In this document: positions 1-8,548 of the stretch, piece by piece
Layout: the number at the start of each line of letters is the position of its first letter
Numbering within the stretch: the first letter of the stretch is position 1
NCBI GenBank assembly: GCA_025057395.1
Contig: JANWXU010000029.1
Location: 1-37,441, forward strand
Length of the DNA: 37,441 bases
From: Bacteroidia bacterium
GTDB lineage: Bacteria > Bacteroidota > Bacteroidia > J057 > JANWXU01
Direction: 5' to 3'
The notes under the pieces: model-generated
Seen by the model: the letters and a program-made list of their open reading frames with translations, nothing else
Databases searched by the model: none
Told to the model about the DNA's origin: nothing
Made by a program: the position numbers and the translations under genes

Positions 1-1753
1 GTTCTTGAAGCCAAGGGTTGTTTGCCATATATCCAGAGCCTATCCCTACTTTAGTGTACAGCTGTAGTTCCACCCCATTCGAAGCCGGACGAATCTTCTG
101 GCTATCTAATTTGGCTTTAAATTTATAATTCTTGGAATCTATGGGAGCATTAAAAACTCCATCATGTAAAGACTTTACCCAGAAATCATTAAAGCTGCCT
201 GCGTCTTTAGCCATTTTATAGATAGTATTCTGCCAGTAGGCTTGAATATACTCACGAAAAGTTTGCGTCTTCCCTAAGTATTTAAGTAAACAGTCTTGAA
301 ACTGTCGCGTATCAAAAAGGTTGTAAATTGTTGGCTGCTGCAAACTAAAATGATTTTTATAAGGCTCAGCATCTCCCCAAGATTCCAGGCTGTGATGAAG
401 CGGTAGAGTGTAAGTACAAACATCAGAAGTTTCATCCACCGATTCGGTAAATGCAATAGAAACTTTTGCTTTTTTTATAGCAGCTTTAAATCTCTCAGCT
501 TCAGGATATGTATAAACAGGATTAGAATCATAAATTATTAAAACATCAATTTTGCCCCCCTCTAAGTCGGCGAGTAAACTTTGTACCTCTTTATCTATTC
601 CTTGGCGCAAATAACTATAATTATCTAAATCAATAGTATTACCATAGCTTTCAAGTAAATCATTGATTGCACATACCAAAATTTGTAATTGCAAATCATT
701 GGAGCCTGATACAACAAGAGCCCTTCCCTTGGCTTGCCAAAGCTCACGGGCTGTACTAGCAATAGTATTTCCTGCCAAGTCTTGTCCTCCTTCCAAAACT
801 TCTTTTCCCGCAAGGGCAGCAATTTCATTGTAAAGCTTCAGCAAACATTGCCCTTCCTGGCTAGGTTTCATAGGAATACGCAAATCTGCATTCGCACCCG
901 TAATAGATAAATTGCCCTCAAATTGAATATGCCTGCTAATTTTCAAATTATTTTCTACTTTTCTATTTTGGGCGTATTGGGCAGTAAACTCCGTAGGAGA
1001 CAGCCAGGTTCCTAAAAAATCGGCATTAAATGCAGCTATCACCTCGGCTTTATCAAAGCGGTAACGTGGCAAAGCCCTTACATCAAAAGCAGCCTCATGG
1101 GCTTCAATAATTGCTGAAGATGAAATGGAATCGTACACCACGTGCCGAGCACCAAATTTTTCATTAAACTCTTTAATTAATGCACGAGTGCTAGGGCTAA
1201 TAATTGAGGAGGATAGAAGAACTATACTGCCTTTAGGTGCATTATTTAGAGCTTGTAATATTTCCTCGTCACACTGTTGCCAAGAAACGGGCTTTCCTCC
1301 CTTAAGAGGTCCTTTTAACCTATAATTATCATATAAACTAAGTACATGAGCCTGTCCTCTGGCACTTACCCCGCCTTGGGTGATAGGGGAAAGTTTGTTA
1401 CCTTCTATTTTAATGGGTCTTCCTTCACGAGTCTTGACAAGAATACTATTGTACTCTAAGCCATCAAAAAAGGTAGATGCATAATAGTTGGCTACAGAGG
1501 GAGTAATTTCTTGGGGCTTATTTACATAAGGTAGGGCATATCGCACAGGGCCGCGCGTACAAGCTGAGAGCACTGCTGCAGACCCAATACTGAAGCCAAA
1601 AAATTTTAGGAAGTCCCTTCGTGTTGCTTTGATTGTTGAGCCTGATAACGCTTCTGCAAAAGGGTCTGTAAAAAATTCTTTTTTTTGCTTTTCTTCAAAG
1701 GAAGAATCATTATCGAGGTCTTCTAAGCTTAGCCAGTATCTTTTTTCTTCCAT
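1..1753 (-). CDS. actB: ActB, molybdopterin/iron-sulfur subunit of alternative complex III (5' part; runs off window start)
   Basis: About 584 codons are visible from an ATG at 1753; the reading frame stays open to base 1, so the C-terminal part, where the iron-sulfur domain would lie, is outside the window. The N-terminus has the extended pre-Tat segment typical of ActB (RYWLSLEDLDND), then an RR-containing Tat signal (ATRRDFLKFFGFSIGSAA) ending in VLSAC. Downstream stretches such as SISITGAN-like and SDVCTYTLPLHHSLESWGD resemble molybdopterin oxidoreductases. In alternative complex III this subunit sits on the periplasmic face and, with ActA hemes, passes electrons from quinol oxidation; ActB of this complex is known to lack the molybdenum cofactor. 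It follows actA after 71 bases on the same strand, the usual ActA-ActB order, so they are probably co-transcribed. The identification rests on the combined Tat signal and actA neighbour. Confidence 0.9.
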   Translation of the reverse strand, partial: MEEKRYWLSLEDLDNDSSFEEKQKKEFFTDPFAEALSGSTIKATRRDFLKFFGFSIGSAAVLSACTRGPVRYALPYVNKPQEITPSVANYYASTFFDGLEYNSILVKTREGRPIKIEGNKLSPITQGGVSARGQAHVLSLYDNYRLKGPLKGGKPVSWQQCDEEILQALNNAPKGSIVLLSSSIISPSTRALIKEFNEKFGARHVVYDSISSSAIIEAHEAAFDVRALPRYRFDKAEVIAAFNADFLGTWLSPTEFTAQYAQNRKVENNLKISRHIQFEGNLSITGANADLRIPMKPSQEGQCLLKLYNEIAALAGKEVLEGGQDLAGNTIASTARELWQAKGRALVVSGSNDLQLQILVCAINDLLESYGNTIDLDNYSYLRQGIDKEVQSLLADLEGGKIDVLIIYDSNPVYTYPEAERFKAAIKKAKVSIAFTESVDETSDVCTYTLPLHHSLESWGDAEPYKNHFSLQQPTIYNLFDTRQFQDCLLKYLGKTQTFREYIQAYWQNTIYKMAKDAGSFNDFWVKSLHDGVFNAPIDSKNYKFKAKLDSQKIRPASNGVELQLYTKVGIGSGYMANNPWLQE

Positions 1754-1824
1754 AGTTAATTATTCAAATTTTGGTGCTTTTGTAAGTAGGGATAAGTAGA
1801 AATTTTACCAAATTTATGAATTAA

Positions 1825-3033
1825 TTAATAATGACAACGCGCACACTCTAGTCCTCCTAGCGTTTCAACTGTAATTTTTTTAATCTTCCCTTGTTTAAGG
1901 TCCTCTCGAAGCTGAGCATGAATAGAACGATAGTAATCGTCTTTATTAATATCTACTTCCTTTTTTCTATGACAATCCACACACCAACCCATGCTTAATT
2001 TAGCGTACTGATATACTTCTTCCATTTGTTCTACAGGTCCATGACATTCTTGGCACTCTAAGCCTGCTACTTTTACATGTTGGGCGTGACTAAAATAAAC
2101 TAAATCTGGAAGATTATGAATTTTTACCCATTCGATAGGCTTATTATTTTGATAAGACTCATAAATCTTAGCTATCTCTGTACGGCCATATTTGGGGCCC
2201 TCTTCAATAGCATTGTGGCAATTCATACAAATATTTGTAGAAGGAATGGTAGCACTTTTACCTTTCTCTACCCCAATATGACAATACTTGCAATCAATTT
2301 GATACTGGCCAGCATGTAGTTTATGTGAAAAAGCAATAGGTTGTACTGGCTGATAATTTTGGTTAAAATTAATATTAGCCGCAAAGTCTATTGTAGAGTT
2401 TAATACGCCCAAAATGACGACTAAGCCTACTACCGTCAAAACAAATTTATTTCTAAAGATTCCCCTAGCGGAGGCTGTAAAAGTTTCCCAGTTAAGAACT
2501 CCTCTTTTTTCCTTTGCCACTAGTGCTGTAACTACAATACCCACAACTATAGCAAGTAAAATACAAACTACTAACAGTACTACAACTAATGTAAGAATAG
2601 AATAGTAAACGGAAGGATCTACCTTTTTTTCATCAGCTGCGGCTGGGGCACCAGCAGTAGCTGCATCGGGCGCCTTATAAGCAAGAATATAGTCAAATAT
2701 TGCTTTTATTTCTTCGTCTTTGAGCGCCTGCGCTGGCATCAGTGTGTTATTGTACTCAGCATAAAGCTTTTTAGCATAATCAGATTTGGGCCTTCCCGCC
2801 TTCATATAAGCCTGAGAGTTTTTAACAAAGGCTATCATCTCCTCTATCTGATTATCCCAGCGGTCATGCACCCCTTTCAGCGCAGGGCCTGTCATTTTTT
2901 TATCTACTTTATGGCAAGAAGCACAGTTAGCTTTGAATAAAGCTTCCCCATCTTGACAATAAGCTGCTCCACCCAGAAATACCAGAAATAGGAGCACCCC
3001 TGTAATAATCGCAAAAAGAATTCTCTTTAACAT
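1825..3033 (-). CDS. actA: ActA, multiheme cytochrome c subunit of alternative complex III with an N-terminal monoheme domain
   Basis: 402 residues. The N-terminus is a signal peptide/anchor (hydrophobic residues 5-25). A class I cytochrome c domain follows, with heme motif CASCH at 37-41 and a likely axial Met at TLMPAQ (Met99/100). Two membrane helices lie near 144-172 and 197-215. The C-terminal half is the pentaheme ActA domain, with CKYCH (248), CMNCH (269), CQECH (327), CVDCH (351) and CARCH (397), the last heme motif only one residue from the C-terminus. That gives six c-type hemes in one chain. In alternative complex III these hemes carry electrons from quinol towards a cytochrome or terminal oxidase. 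The product acts at the periplasmic face of the inner membrane. It is the first visible gene of the act operon, with actB 71 bases downstream. Confidence 0.92.
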   Translation of the reverse strand: MLKRILFAIITGVLLFLVFLGGAAYCQDGEALFKANCASCHKVDKKMTGPALKGVHDRWDNQIEEMIAFVKNSQAYMKAGRPKSDYAKKLYAEYNNTLMPAQALKDEEIKAIFDYILAYKAPDAATAGAPAAADEKKVDPSVYYSILTLVVVLLVVCILLAIVVGIVVTALVAKEKRGVLNWETFTASARGIFRNKFVLTVVGLVVILGVLNSTIDFAANINFNQNYQPVQPIAFSHKLHAGQYQIDCKYCHIGVEKGKSATIPSTNICMNCHNAIEEGPKYGRTEIAKIYESYQNNKPIEWVKIHNLPDLVYFSHAQHVKVAGLECQECHGPVEQMEEVYQYAKLSMGWCVDCHRKKEVDINKDDYYRSIHAQLREDLKQGKIKKITVETLGGLECARCHY

Positions 3034-3175
3034 AAACCAGCGTAATTAGTTCCAAAAATAGTAATATTTTTATATTTTAATTATTAACAATCAACTTATT
3101 AAAAAAAAATATATGTTTTTGGATTGGAGGCCCCAAATAATAAATTTTATTTGCTCTTTGAGTTTAGCTATCATA

Positions 3176-3207
3176 CAAACATATAATATTTGAATTTAAT
3201 TTTCAAA
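3176..3207 (-). promoter_or_regulatory. Candidate Bacteroidota-type promoter of the act operon
   Basis: Read on the minus strand, TTTG (3207-3204) is followed after 20 bases by TATGTTTG (3183-3176). This matches the known Bacteroidota pattern of a -33 TTTG and a -7 TAnnTTTG element. Transcription would start near 3169 and give a leader of about 135 bases before the actA ATG. The assignment is from pattern match only. Confidence 0.5.
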
Positions 3208-3225
3208 TTAAATTGAAAATTCAAA
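3189..3225. repeat. AT-rich nested inverted repeat upstream of actA
   Basis: TTTGAATTT at 3189-3197 is the reverse complement of AAATTCAAA at 3217-3225. Inside it, TTTCAA at 3201-3206 pairs with TTGAAA at 3213-3218. The structure covers the -33 element of the candidate act promoter, so it could be an operator. It could also be chance in sequence this AT-rich. Confidence 0.35.
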
Positions 3226-3312
3226 AGATAAATGCCTACTTCCCTGACTGCAGCTCCTTTGCTCGCTTAATTTGTTTGATATGTTAAGAAATAATAAAAA
3301 GTATCTTACGTC

Positions 3313-3320
3313 TTAAATTT
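3313..3320 (+). promoter_or_regulatory. Candidate -7 element for the DUF1343 gene
   Basis: TAAATTTG fits the TAnnTTTG consensus and would start transcription near 3327, just before the ATG at 3340. No TTG/TTTG element lies at the expected distance upstream, so this is weak. If real, it rules out the TTG start at 3319. Confidence 0.3.
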
Positions 3321-3339
3321 GCTTCATTCTAGATATCTA

Positions 3340-4623
3340 ATGTATCATCCCCCAAATATGATACCTCAACTAACTACAGGACTTCTAATAGTAGCATTAT
3401 TATTAGTGAATGAATTAGCCTTTAGCCAAATTCGGGTAAAAATTGGTGCTGAAAAACTCCTAGATTCTATAGCCTTGTTAAAGCAAAAAAAAATTGCCCT
3501 AGTAGTTAACCACACTTCAAGATTTCCCAATGGAGTACATCTGGTAGATACATTAAGAAAACGCTCTATAAGCATTCAGTGTATATTTGCTCCCGAACAC
3601 GGATATCAAGGTAATATAGAGGGAGGTAAACTAATTGCCCATGAAAGGGATCCCCAAACAGGAATAGCGGTTTATTCGCTGTATGGGAAACAAAAAAGAC
3701 CTAGTGCGGAGCAATTGAGGGGAGTAAATGTTGTTATATTTGATATACAAGATGTGGGCGTTCGATGTTATACTTACCTCACAACCCTTGTTTATGTAAT
3801 GCAAGCTTGCGCTGAAAATAAAATTCCTTTATGGATATTAGATCGCCCCAACCCTAATTGCCATTATATAGGGGGTCCACTTCTAAAAAAAGGATTCGAA
3901 TCCTTTGTAGGTGTGCATGCTATTCCTCTAGTATACGGTCTAACCCTAGGAGAGTATGCCCTAATGGCAAAACAAGAAAAATGGATAGACGAAACTTTAG
4001 AACTAAGAATTTTCACTATGGAAGGTTACCGTAGGTCCATGCAATGGGAGGAAACAGGCTTACCTTGGCCCATTCCGTCTCCTAATCTAAGGGAGCCGAA
4101 AGCAGCCCTCTTATATCCTATTCTCTGCTGGTACGAAGGAACGCAAATAAGTGTAGCTCGCGGCACGGATTTCCCTTTTCTAGCTATGGGCTTTCCTTTC
4201 CATACCCCTATTAAGAAACTTTTAGAAAAGAAACAAGATTCCAGCTTTAAAATGCCAGGGGGCTTAAAAGTTCAAACTATTGCCTTTCGCCCTAAAAGAA
4301 TAAAAAATGTAGCAGAAAATCCCCCTTACCTAGAAAAAACATGCTATGGCTATAAATTGGAGCCACTTGCCAGAGGAGATAGCTTATTTTTAGATGGTAT
4401 TCTTTTATTAAAAGAATTTTTCGAAATTTATATGCAAGAGAAAAATAAGCACTCTCACCTGCCCAACTTTTTTAACTCCTTTTTTGGTTTATTAGTGGGC
4501 AATGAAGAATTTCAAAAAATGATTGAGCAGGGTACTAGAGCCGAAGATATATTTCAAAAATGGAAAGCCGCCAACAGAGAATATGAAAAAATAAAAATGA
4601 AATACCATATCTACCCTTCGTAA
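3340..4623 (+). CDS. Secreted DUF1343 protein, NamZ-like exo-beta-N-acetylmuramidase
   Basis: About 427 residues from ATG 3340; ATG 3358 would start directly before the hydrophobic segment, and a TTG at 3319 is also in frame. A signal peptide (LLIVALLLVNELAFSQ) implies export. Family hallmarks are in order: LVVNHTSRF, APEHGYQG, a GKQKRPS segment, FDIQDVGVRCYTY, ILDRPNPN followed by GGPLLKKG, and a later GTDFPF segment. DUF1343 was linked to exolytic removal of N-acetylmuramic acid from peptidoglycan by work on Bacillus NamZ (YbbC), so a role in wall turnover or recycling is likely. No muramic-acid kinase, etherase or transporter is adjacent, so the recycling pathway is not encoded here. The next gene follows after 114 bases on the same strand and may be co-transcribed. 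Substrate is inferred from the family only. Confidence 0.85.
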   Translation: MYHPPNMIPQLTTGLLIVALLLVNELAFSQIRVKIGAEKLLDSIALLKQKKIALVVNHTSRFPNGVHLVDTLRKRSISIQCIFAPEHGYQGNIEGGKLIAHERDPQTGIAVYSLYGKQKRPSAEQLRGVNVVIFDIQDVGVRCYTYLTTLVYVMQACAENKIPLWILDRPNPNCHYIGGPLLKKGFESFVGVHAIPLVYGLTLGEYALMAKQEKWIDETLELRIFTMEGYRRSMQWEETGLPWPIPSPNLREPKAALLYPILCWYEGTQISVARGTDFPFLAMGFPFHTPIKKLLEKKQDSSFKMPGGLKVQTIAFRPKRIKNVAENPPYLEKTCYGYKLEPLARGDSLFLDGILLLKEFFEIYMQEKNKHSHLPNFFNSFFGLLVGNEEFQKMIEQGTRAEDIFQKWKAANREYEKIKMKYHIYPS

Positions 4624-4737
4624 AATTAAAAAATAAATAACTAATAGAATTTGCTATTTAAGTGTTTTTATATTATTATAATTATTATATCGACTGAACC
4701 CTGTAGGTATAAAAAGCCCAGAATGCTCATTTAATTT

Positions 4738-6000
4738 ATGGCCATAACGCACTCCTATACGCTTTCTTCCTCTCACACATGGGGCATACTACTATCTTTA
4801 TCTGTTCTAATTGCTAGCTGCAAAGATCCCAAGCCTACTTTCCGAAATTGGGCTTCAGAGCCCAGTACTAGTTTTTTTTATCACTTACCTACTGATTCTA
4901 TTGAAAATCTAAGTACTGAAAGCAATTTAGCCCAACTTGAATACCGCGAAAAATTTAAAAACTCTTCTGTTTTTACTGATACCACTTTTGTTATAAACGG
5001 AGCAGAATACTCTGTTTATCTGCATAATAAATTTCAAAATCAAATTGAAAAAGTAGCAATGCTCCATGCAAACGATAATTGTCAATTTAGTATTCACGAA
5101 AGTGTGATTGGTAAATACGAACTTACTATTGAAGTAGTCAAAAATAAAAGACTTCAATTTCGAAAAAAATTCGATAAATATGATTTTCAAGACGTACTTA
5201 ATAAAACCTACCTGAAGCAGAATGTTATAGCAGGTGCTAAACTATATTGTTACAATCAGAAGAATAACTCCTTTGTTTTTTTAGTCAACTTTTCGAATGT
5301 ACCCGGTGGAACAGATTGGTATGCCCAGGTCTATCTAGTAATGGACGAACTGGGCAATATTATTCACAAGGGCTTAGTAGATTATCCTCATCATTGCGAG
5401 GGTCTATTTTCCGTTACGGAAGATAAAAGATATATTCTTACCTGCTCAGAATTTTTGGACTTAGAAGAGAGAAAAGCGGTCCTCTTCAAAAACGAAGTTA
5501 CGTTTGCAAAGTTTCTAAACGATACTCTCTACAGTGTTATTTACTCCCTAACCACAGATTCCCTTCTTTGTGATACACTTGCCTATTATCAAAATGATAC
5601 TCTGAGGGTTTCAAATTACCTAAGAAAGCCTGATACCCTATCTGCTAATGCATTCATTTTCCACGTCAAAGGAGATACTCTAGTGCAATTTCAATTTAAT
5701 GGTTTTCTTAATCATGGAGAAGGATATGCTGTAGAATGTGAATTACTCAAAAAACTAGCCCTTATCGGCTACTACGACTACAAAAAGAAACTCCTGCGAA
5801 TTTACGATTGGGAAAAAAAACTGAAAGAAATGGTATACTCCGTGGAACAACTCAAAAAATTAAAAAAGCAATCTAATATTATTGAAAATGAGGAGTATAT
5901 GCAGTTCCACACCTTCGATAATAGTGGTACCATTAAATTAATTCGCTTTTACATTAATTCTGCCAAACGAGTAATTGGGTACCGCCTACTCGACACCTAA
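4738..6000 (+). CDS. Hypothetical lipoprotein of unknown function
   Basis: 420 residues. The first 28 residues are a lipoprotein signal peptide with a lipobox, LIASC, making Cys28 the likely lipidated residue; it is followed by KDPK, which partly resembles the Lys-acidic export tag of Bacteroidota surface lipoproteins. The mature part is rich in aromatic and acidic residues with alternating beta-like segments (for example LYCYNQKNNSFVFLVNFSN and TDWYAQVYLVMDELGN). I recognise no catalytic motif and no named family. Its 3' end overlaps the 3' end of the convergent kinase gene by 15 bases, so neither can have a terminator outside the other's coding sequence. Possible roles such as an outer-membrane structural or sensory partner would be guesses. 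Confidence 0.75.
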   Translation: MAITHSYTLSSSHTWGILLSLSVLIASCKDPKPTFRNWASEPSTSFFYHLPTDSIENLSTESNLAQLEYREKFKNSSVFTDTTFVINGAEYSVYLHNKFQNQIEKVAMLHANDNCQFSIHESVIGKYELTIEVVKNKRLQFRKKFDKYDFQDVLNKTYLKQNVIAGAKLYCYNQKNNSFVFLVNFSNVPGGTDWYAQVYLVMDELGNIIHKGLVDYPHHCEGLFSVTEDKRYILTCSEFLDLEERKAVLFKNEVTFAKFLNDTLYSVIYSLTTDSLLCDTLAYYQNDTLRVSNYLRKPDTLSANAFIFHVKGDTLVQFQFNGFLNHGEGYAVECELLKKLALIGYYDYKKKLLRIYDWEKKLKEMVYSVEQLKKLKKQSNIIENEEYMQFHTFDNSGTIKLIRFYINSAKRVIGYRLLDT

Positions 6001-8499
6001 ACTTTTAGTAGAATCAATTCTAAATTTTATTACTACTTCTGTTCCTATATCTTTTTTGAAGAATTGTATGCTATCCTTCATATTATAAATTTTACTCAGA
6101 CGCTCAATAATATTTCTTAAGCCTGTTCCCTTGTCAATTCTTTCCAAATTTATTCCGGGGCCATTATCGTAAATATGAAATACTATAAAGTTCTCTTCTT
6201 TTGCAGCCCCTATTTTTACAATTCCGGGTCCTGTAATTTTAGAAATACCATGTTTAATACAGTTTTCTACTACTGTTTGAATAACTAGAGCAGGCACTAA
6301 CAACATTCCTAAATCCTCTGGCCACTCAATAGAAAAACTAAAACGATCACCAAAGCGTATTTTTTCAATATCTAAATAAGTTTTTACTAATTGCATTTCC
6401 CCAGCTAAGGGTACAAAAGTTTCATTCGAAACCTTTAAGGTATATCGAATAATGTAAGCTAACTTTTCTAAGGCTTCTTCTGCTTGCTGCGGCGAAACAT
6501 GAATCAACTCGGAAATTGAATTAAAAGTATTAAACAAAAAGTGAGGATTAATCTGAGCTCGTAGAGCAATAAGCTGCGCTTCCGTAGTCTTTTGGCTCAA
6601 AATTTTCTCCTTTTCAATAAGATGAAGAATTTCCAAATGAAGTACAATCTGCCCTAGTAGGCGTCGAAAAAGATTTAAGTCACTAAAAGTATAAATTCCT
6701 TTTTGGGGAGTACCTACTATACAAAGATATACTGCCTCTGTAGTAGGCATTCGAAAAATAAAACATACCCTGCTATTTAGTAATGCATTTTCTAACGAAC
6801 TAAGAAAAGTAGGTGTATGAAACTCTTTATTAGCCGACCAAAAGTCTTGATACTGAGCCACCAAAGTACTTACTTCTTTCCAGTTTACCTTGCGGAGCCC
6901 AGGCAATGATACTAGTTCAGGCTGCTCGTTATCATTAAAAATGTAGCAAAAAGAAGCATTAAAAATTTTTATTATTGCTTTTTGGGTATTTTCTATTAAT
7001 TCCTGTAAGTGAGTTGCTTTGTTAGAAATACTTAAAAACTGAAAAACCTGCTCTTCCTTTAGACTCGAACCAATTTTAATATATTTTTGAATATAAGGCT
7101 CATAACGAAAATAAAAATAGCGAACTACAGATAGGCTTAAAACAATACTACTTAACTCCACTAAGCCACGCCATACTTCATGAAAAATCAGTTTCTTAAA
7201 TATTTCATGGAAAAAAAGATAACTTGTAAAAGTCATAAAAACCAAAAATAAATACAATAAGCTTCTAGATACTACTAGGCGAATATCTCCATACTTAATC
7301 AAAGTTCGAGAAAGTACCACCAAAGGAAAGACAAAAATAAAATTAGCTCCTACTTCTAAAATAGAATTTGGTAGAGCATAATTTTCAACAATTGAAAAAC
7401 ACTTCAATAACTTAACCCAAGCATTTAAACAAAAAAAGCTTACAATAGCCGCTATTACAATCAGGGCCCAAAAGGGTAATGACTTTTTTTCATACAATTG
7501 TAATATCCAATACCCTAGCGCCGAATAATAGAAAGCATATAATAGAAGCTCACAATATTCAAAATCCACAAAATAACACTTTATAGCTACATAGCTCACA
7601 AAAATGGCTATTCCTGCTATGCCTATGTTTACCCCAACTTTTGTTGCTAAATCAAGCTTAATATTATTATAGTCTTCCCCTACTACTATACCTAAAGTAA
7701 TAAGAACCCAAAAAATAATAGCTATAATCGAAGCCCAATGATTGAATACATAGTTTCGAAATTGTAAATCATTTTCAATTACTATAAAACGAATGCATTG
7801 AAAAATAAAAAAAAGACTTACTAACCCTAGCCAAAAGAAAAGAAAATAGTTTTTGCTGAAATTTACTTTCAAGAAAGGCCAGCTTAAAGCCAAGAGAGTA
7901 ATCCCAGAAAATGCCCCGATAATATTCAGGTAAAAAAAAATTTTGTAGCCCCTACTTGAACTGGTACCTCCTAAAAGAGGCCTATAGCCATAGAGGATGT
8001 AATAATGAGCAATTTGCTGAAAAGAGCCTCCTTTTAATACTCGACATCGGAGAAATAAAGTGGGGGGCGTTGAGTACATAATCTGGCGATAGATATAAAG
8101 ATCAGGAATATTTTTATTTTCCACCTGCAAAAGTCTATCGCCTGGCTCTAAATAATCCTGACCTATAAACACATTTTCTATTAGTGGCGAATACACACTT
8201 TTTACATATATTCCATTCTCCTTTTCTTGCCACTCAATCCAATCGAAGCTATGATAGTTAAATTGCCATTGCTTGCCTTCTAATTTGCTATTTGGAAAAT
8301 TTTCTTCTTCAACTCTCGGAGGAAGTTTCTTATTTTCGGCAAAATAAATCTTGAAAGATTGCTGCTGTATTTGAGTAATTAATTCAACTCGCTGAAAGGC
8401 TAGTATTAGAATGGATAACACCAACAAACTAAATACAACTTTTAAAACCTTACCCAACCCTAACCATAACAGCCATGATAATAATGCACGCATTATCAT
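5986..8499 (-). CDS. LytS/YehU-type sensor histidine kinase with N-terminal PDZ-like segment and eight to nine membrane helices
   Basis: 837 residues. Layout by eye: one membrane helix (about 18-36); an extracytoplasmic stretch with a PDZ-like portion at 95-170, including LEPGDRLLQVENKNI at 118-132; a block of eight or nine membrane helices from about 185 to 475; a GAF-like region at about 490-625; a helical linker; and the LytS kinase core with the phospho-acceptor His653 in QINPHFLFNTFNSISEL. The ATPase part shows VVENCIKHG (N box), DNGPGIN (G1) and GTGLRNIIERL (G2). Such kinases signal to LytTR-type response regulators by phosphotransfer. No response regulator gene is in the window, so its partner must be encoded elsewhere. 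The start could be Met1 or Met3. The gene is divergent from the phosphodiesterase gene by 49 bases. Confidence 0.9.
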   Translation of the reverse strand: MIMRALLSWLLWLGLGKVLKVVFSLLVLSILILAFQRVELITQIQQQSFKIYFAENKKLPPRVEEENFPNSKLEGKQWQFNYHSFDWIEWQEKENGIYVKSVYSPLIENVFIGQDYLEPGDRLLQVENKNIPDLYIYRQIMYSTPPTLFLRCRVLKGGSFQQIAHYYILYGYRPLLGGTSSSRGYKIFFYLNIIGAFSGITLLALSWPFLKVNFSKNYFLFFWLGLVSLFFIFQCIRFIVIENDLQFRNYVFNHWASIIAIIFWVLITLGIVVGEDYNNIKLDLATKVGVNIGIAGIAIFVSYVAIKCYFVDFEYCELLLYAFYYSALGYWILQLYEKKSLPFWALIVIAAIVSFFCLNAWVKLLKCFSIVENYALPNSILEVGANFIFVFPLVVLSRTLIKYGDIRLVVSRSLLYLFLVFMTFTSYLFFHEIFKKLIFHEVWRGLVELSSIVLSLSVVRYFYFRYEPYIQKYIKIGSSLKEEQVFQFLSISNKATHLQELIENTQKAIIKIFNASFCYIFNDNEQPELVSLPGLRKVNWKEVSTLVAQYQDFWSANKEFHTPTFLSSLENALLNSRVCFIFRMPTTEAVYLCIVGTPQKGIYTFSDLNLFRRLLGQIVLHLEILHLIEKEKILSQKTTEAQLIALRAQINPHFLFNTFNSISELIHVSPQQAEEALEKLAYIIRYTLKVSNETFVPLAGEMQLVKTYLDIEKIRFGDRFSFSIEWPEDLGMLLVPALVIQTVVENCIKHGISKITGPGIVKIGAAKEENFIVFHIYDNGPGINLERIDKGTGLRNIIERLSKIYNMKDSIQFFKKDIGTEVVIKFRIDSTKSLGVE

Positions 8500-8548
8500 T
8501 ATATATGACTGAAATTTTTTTATTTTAGTCGTTCACAATATTTTATGG

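Larger units (their letters stand above)
3034..3339. other. Intergenic control region between divergent actA and the DUF1343 gene
   Basis: A 306-base AT-rich stretch between two divergently read genes, without a convincing small ORF or RNA gene. It holds a good candidate minus-strand promoter for the act operon, an AT-rich inverted repeat overlapping it, and a candidate -7 element for the plus-strand gene; these are listed separately. The leader of actA would be roughly 135 bases long if that promoter is used. A second TATTTTTG-like element on the minus strand at 3053-3060 is closer to the actA start but has no upstream partner at the expected distance. Confidence 0.6.

Noticed and set aside
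274-1325. Small open frames at 274-456, 625-828 and 1125-1325
   Set aside because: They lie inside the actB reading frame, which continues to the window edge with a Tat signal and family motifs; their translations show no coherent domain.
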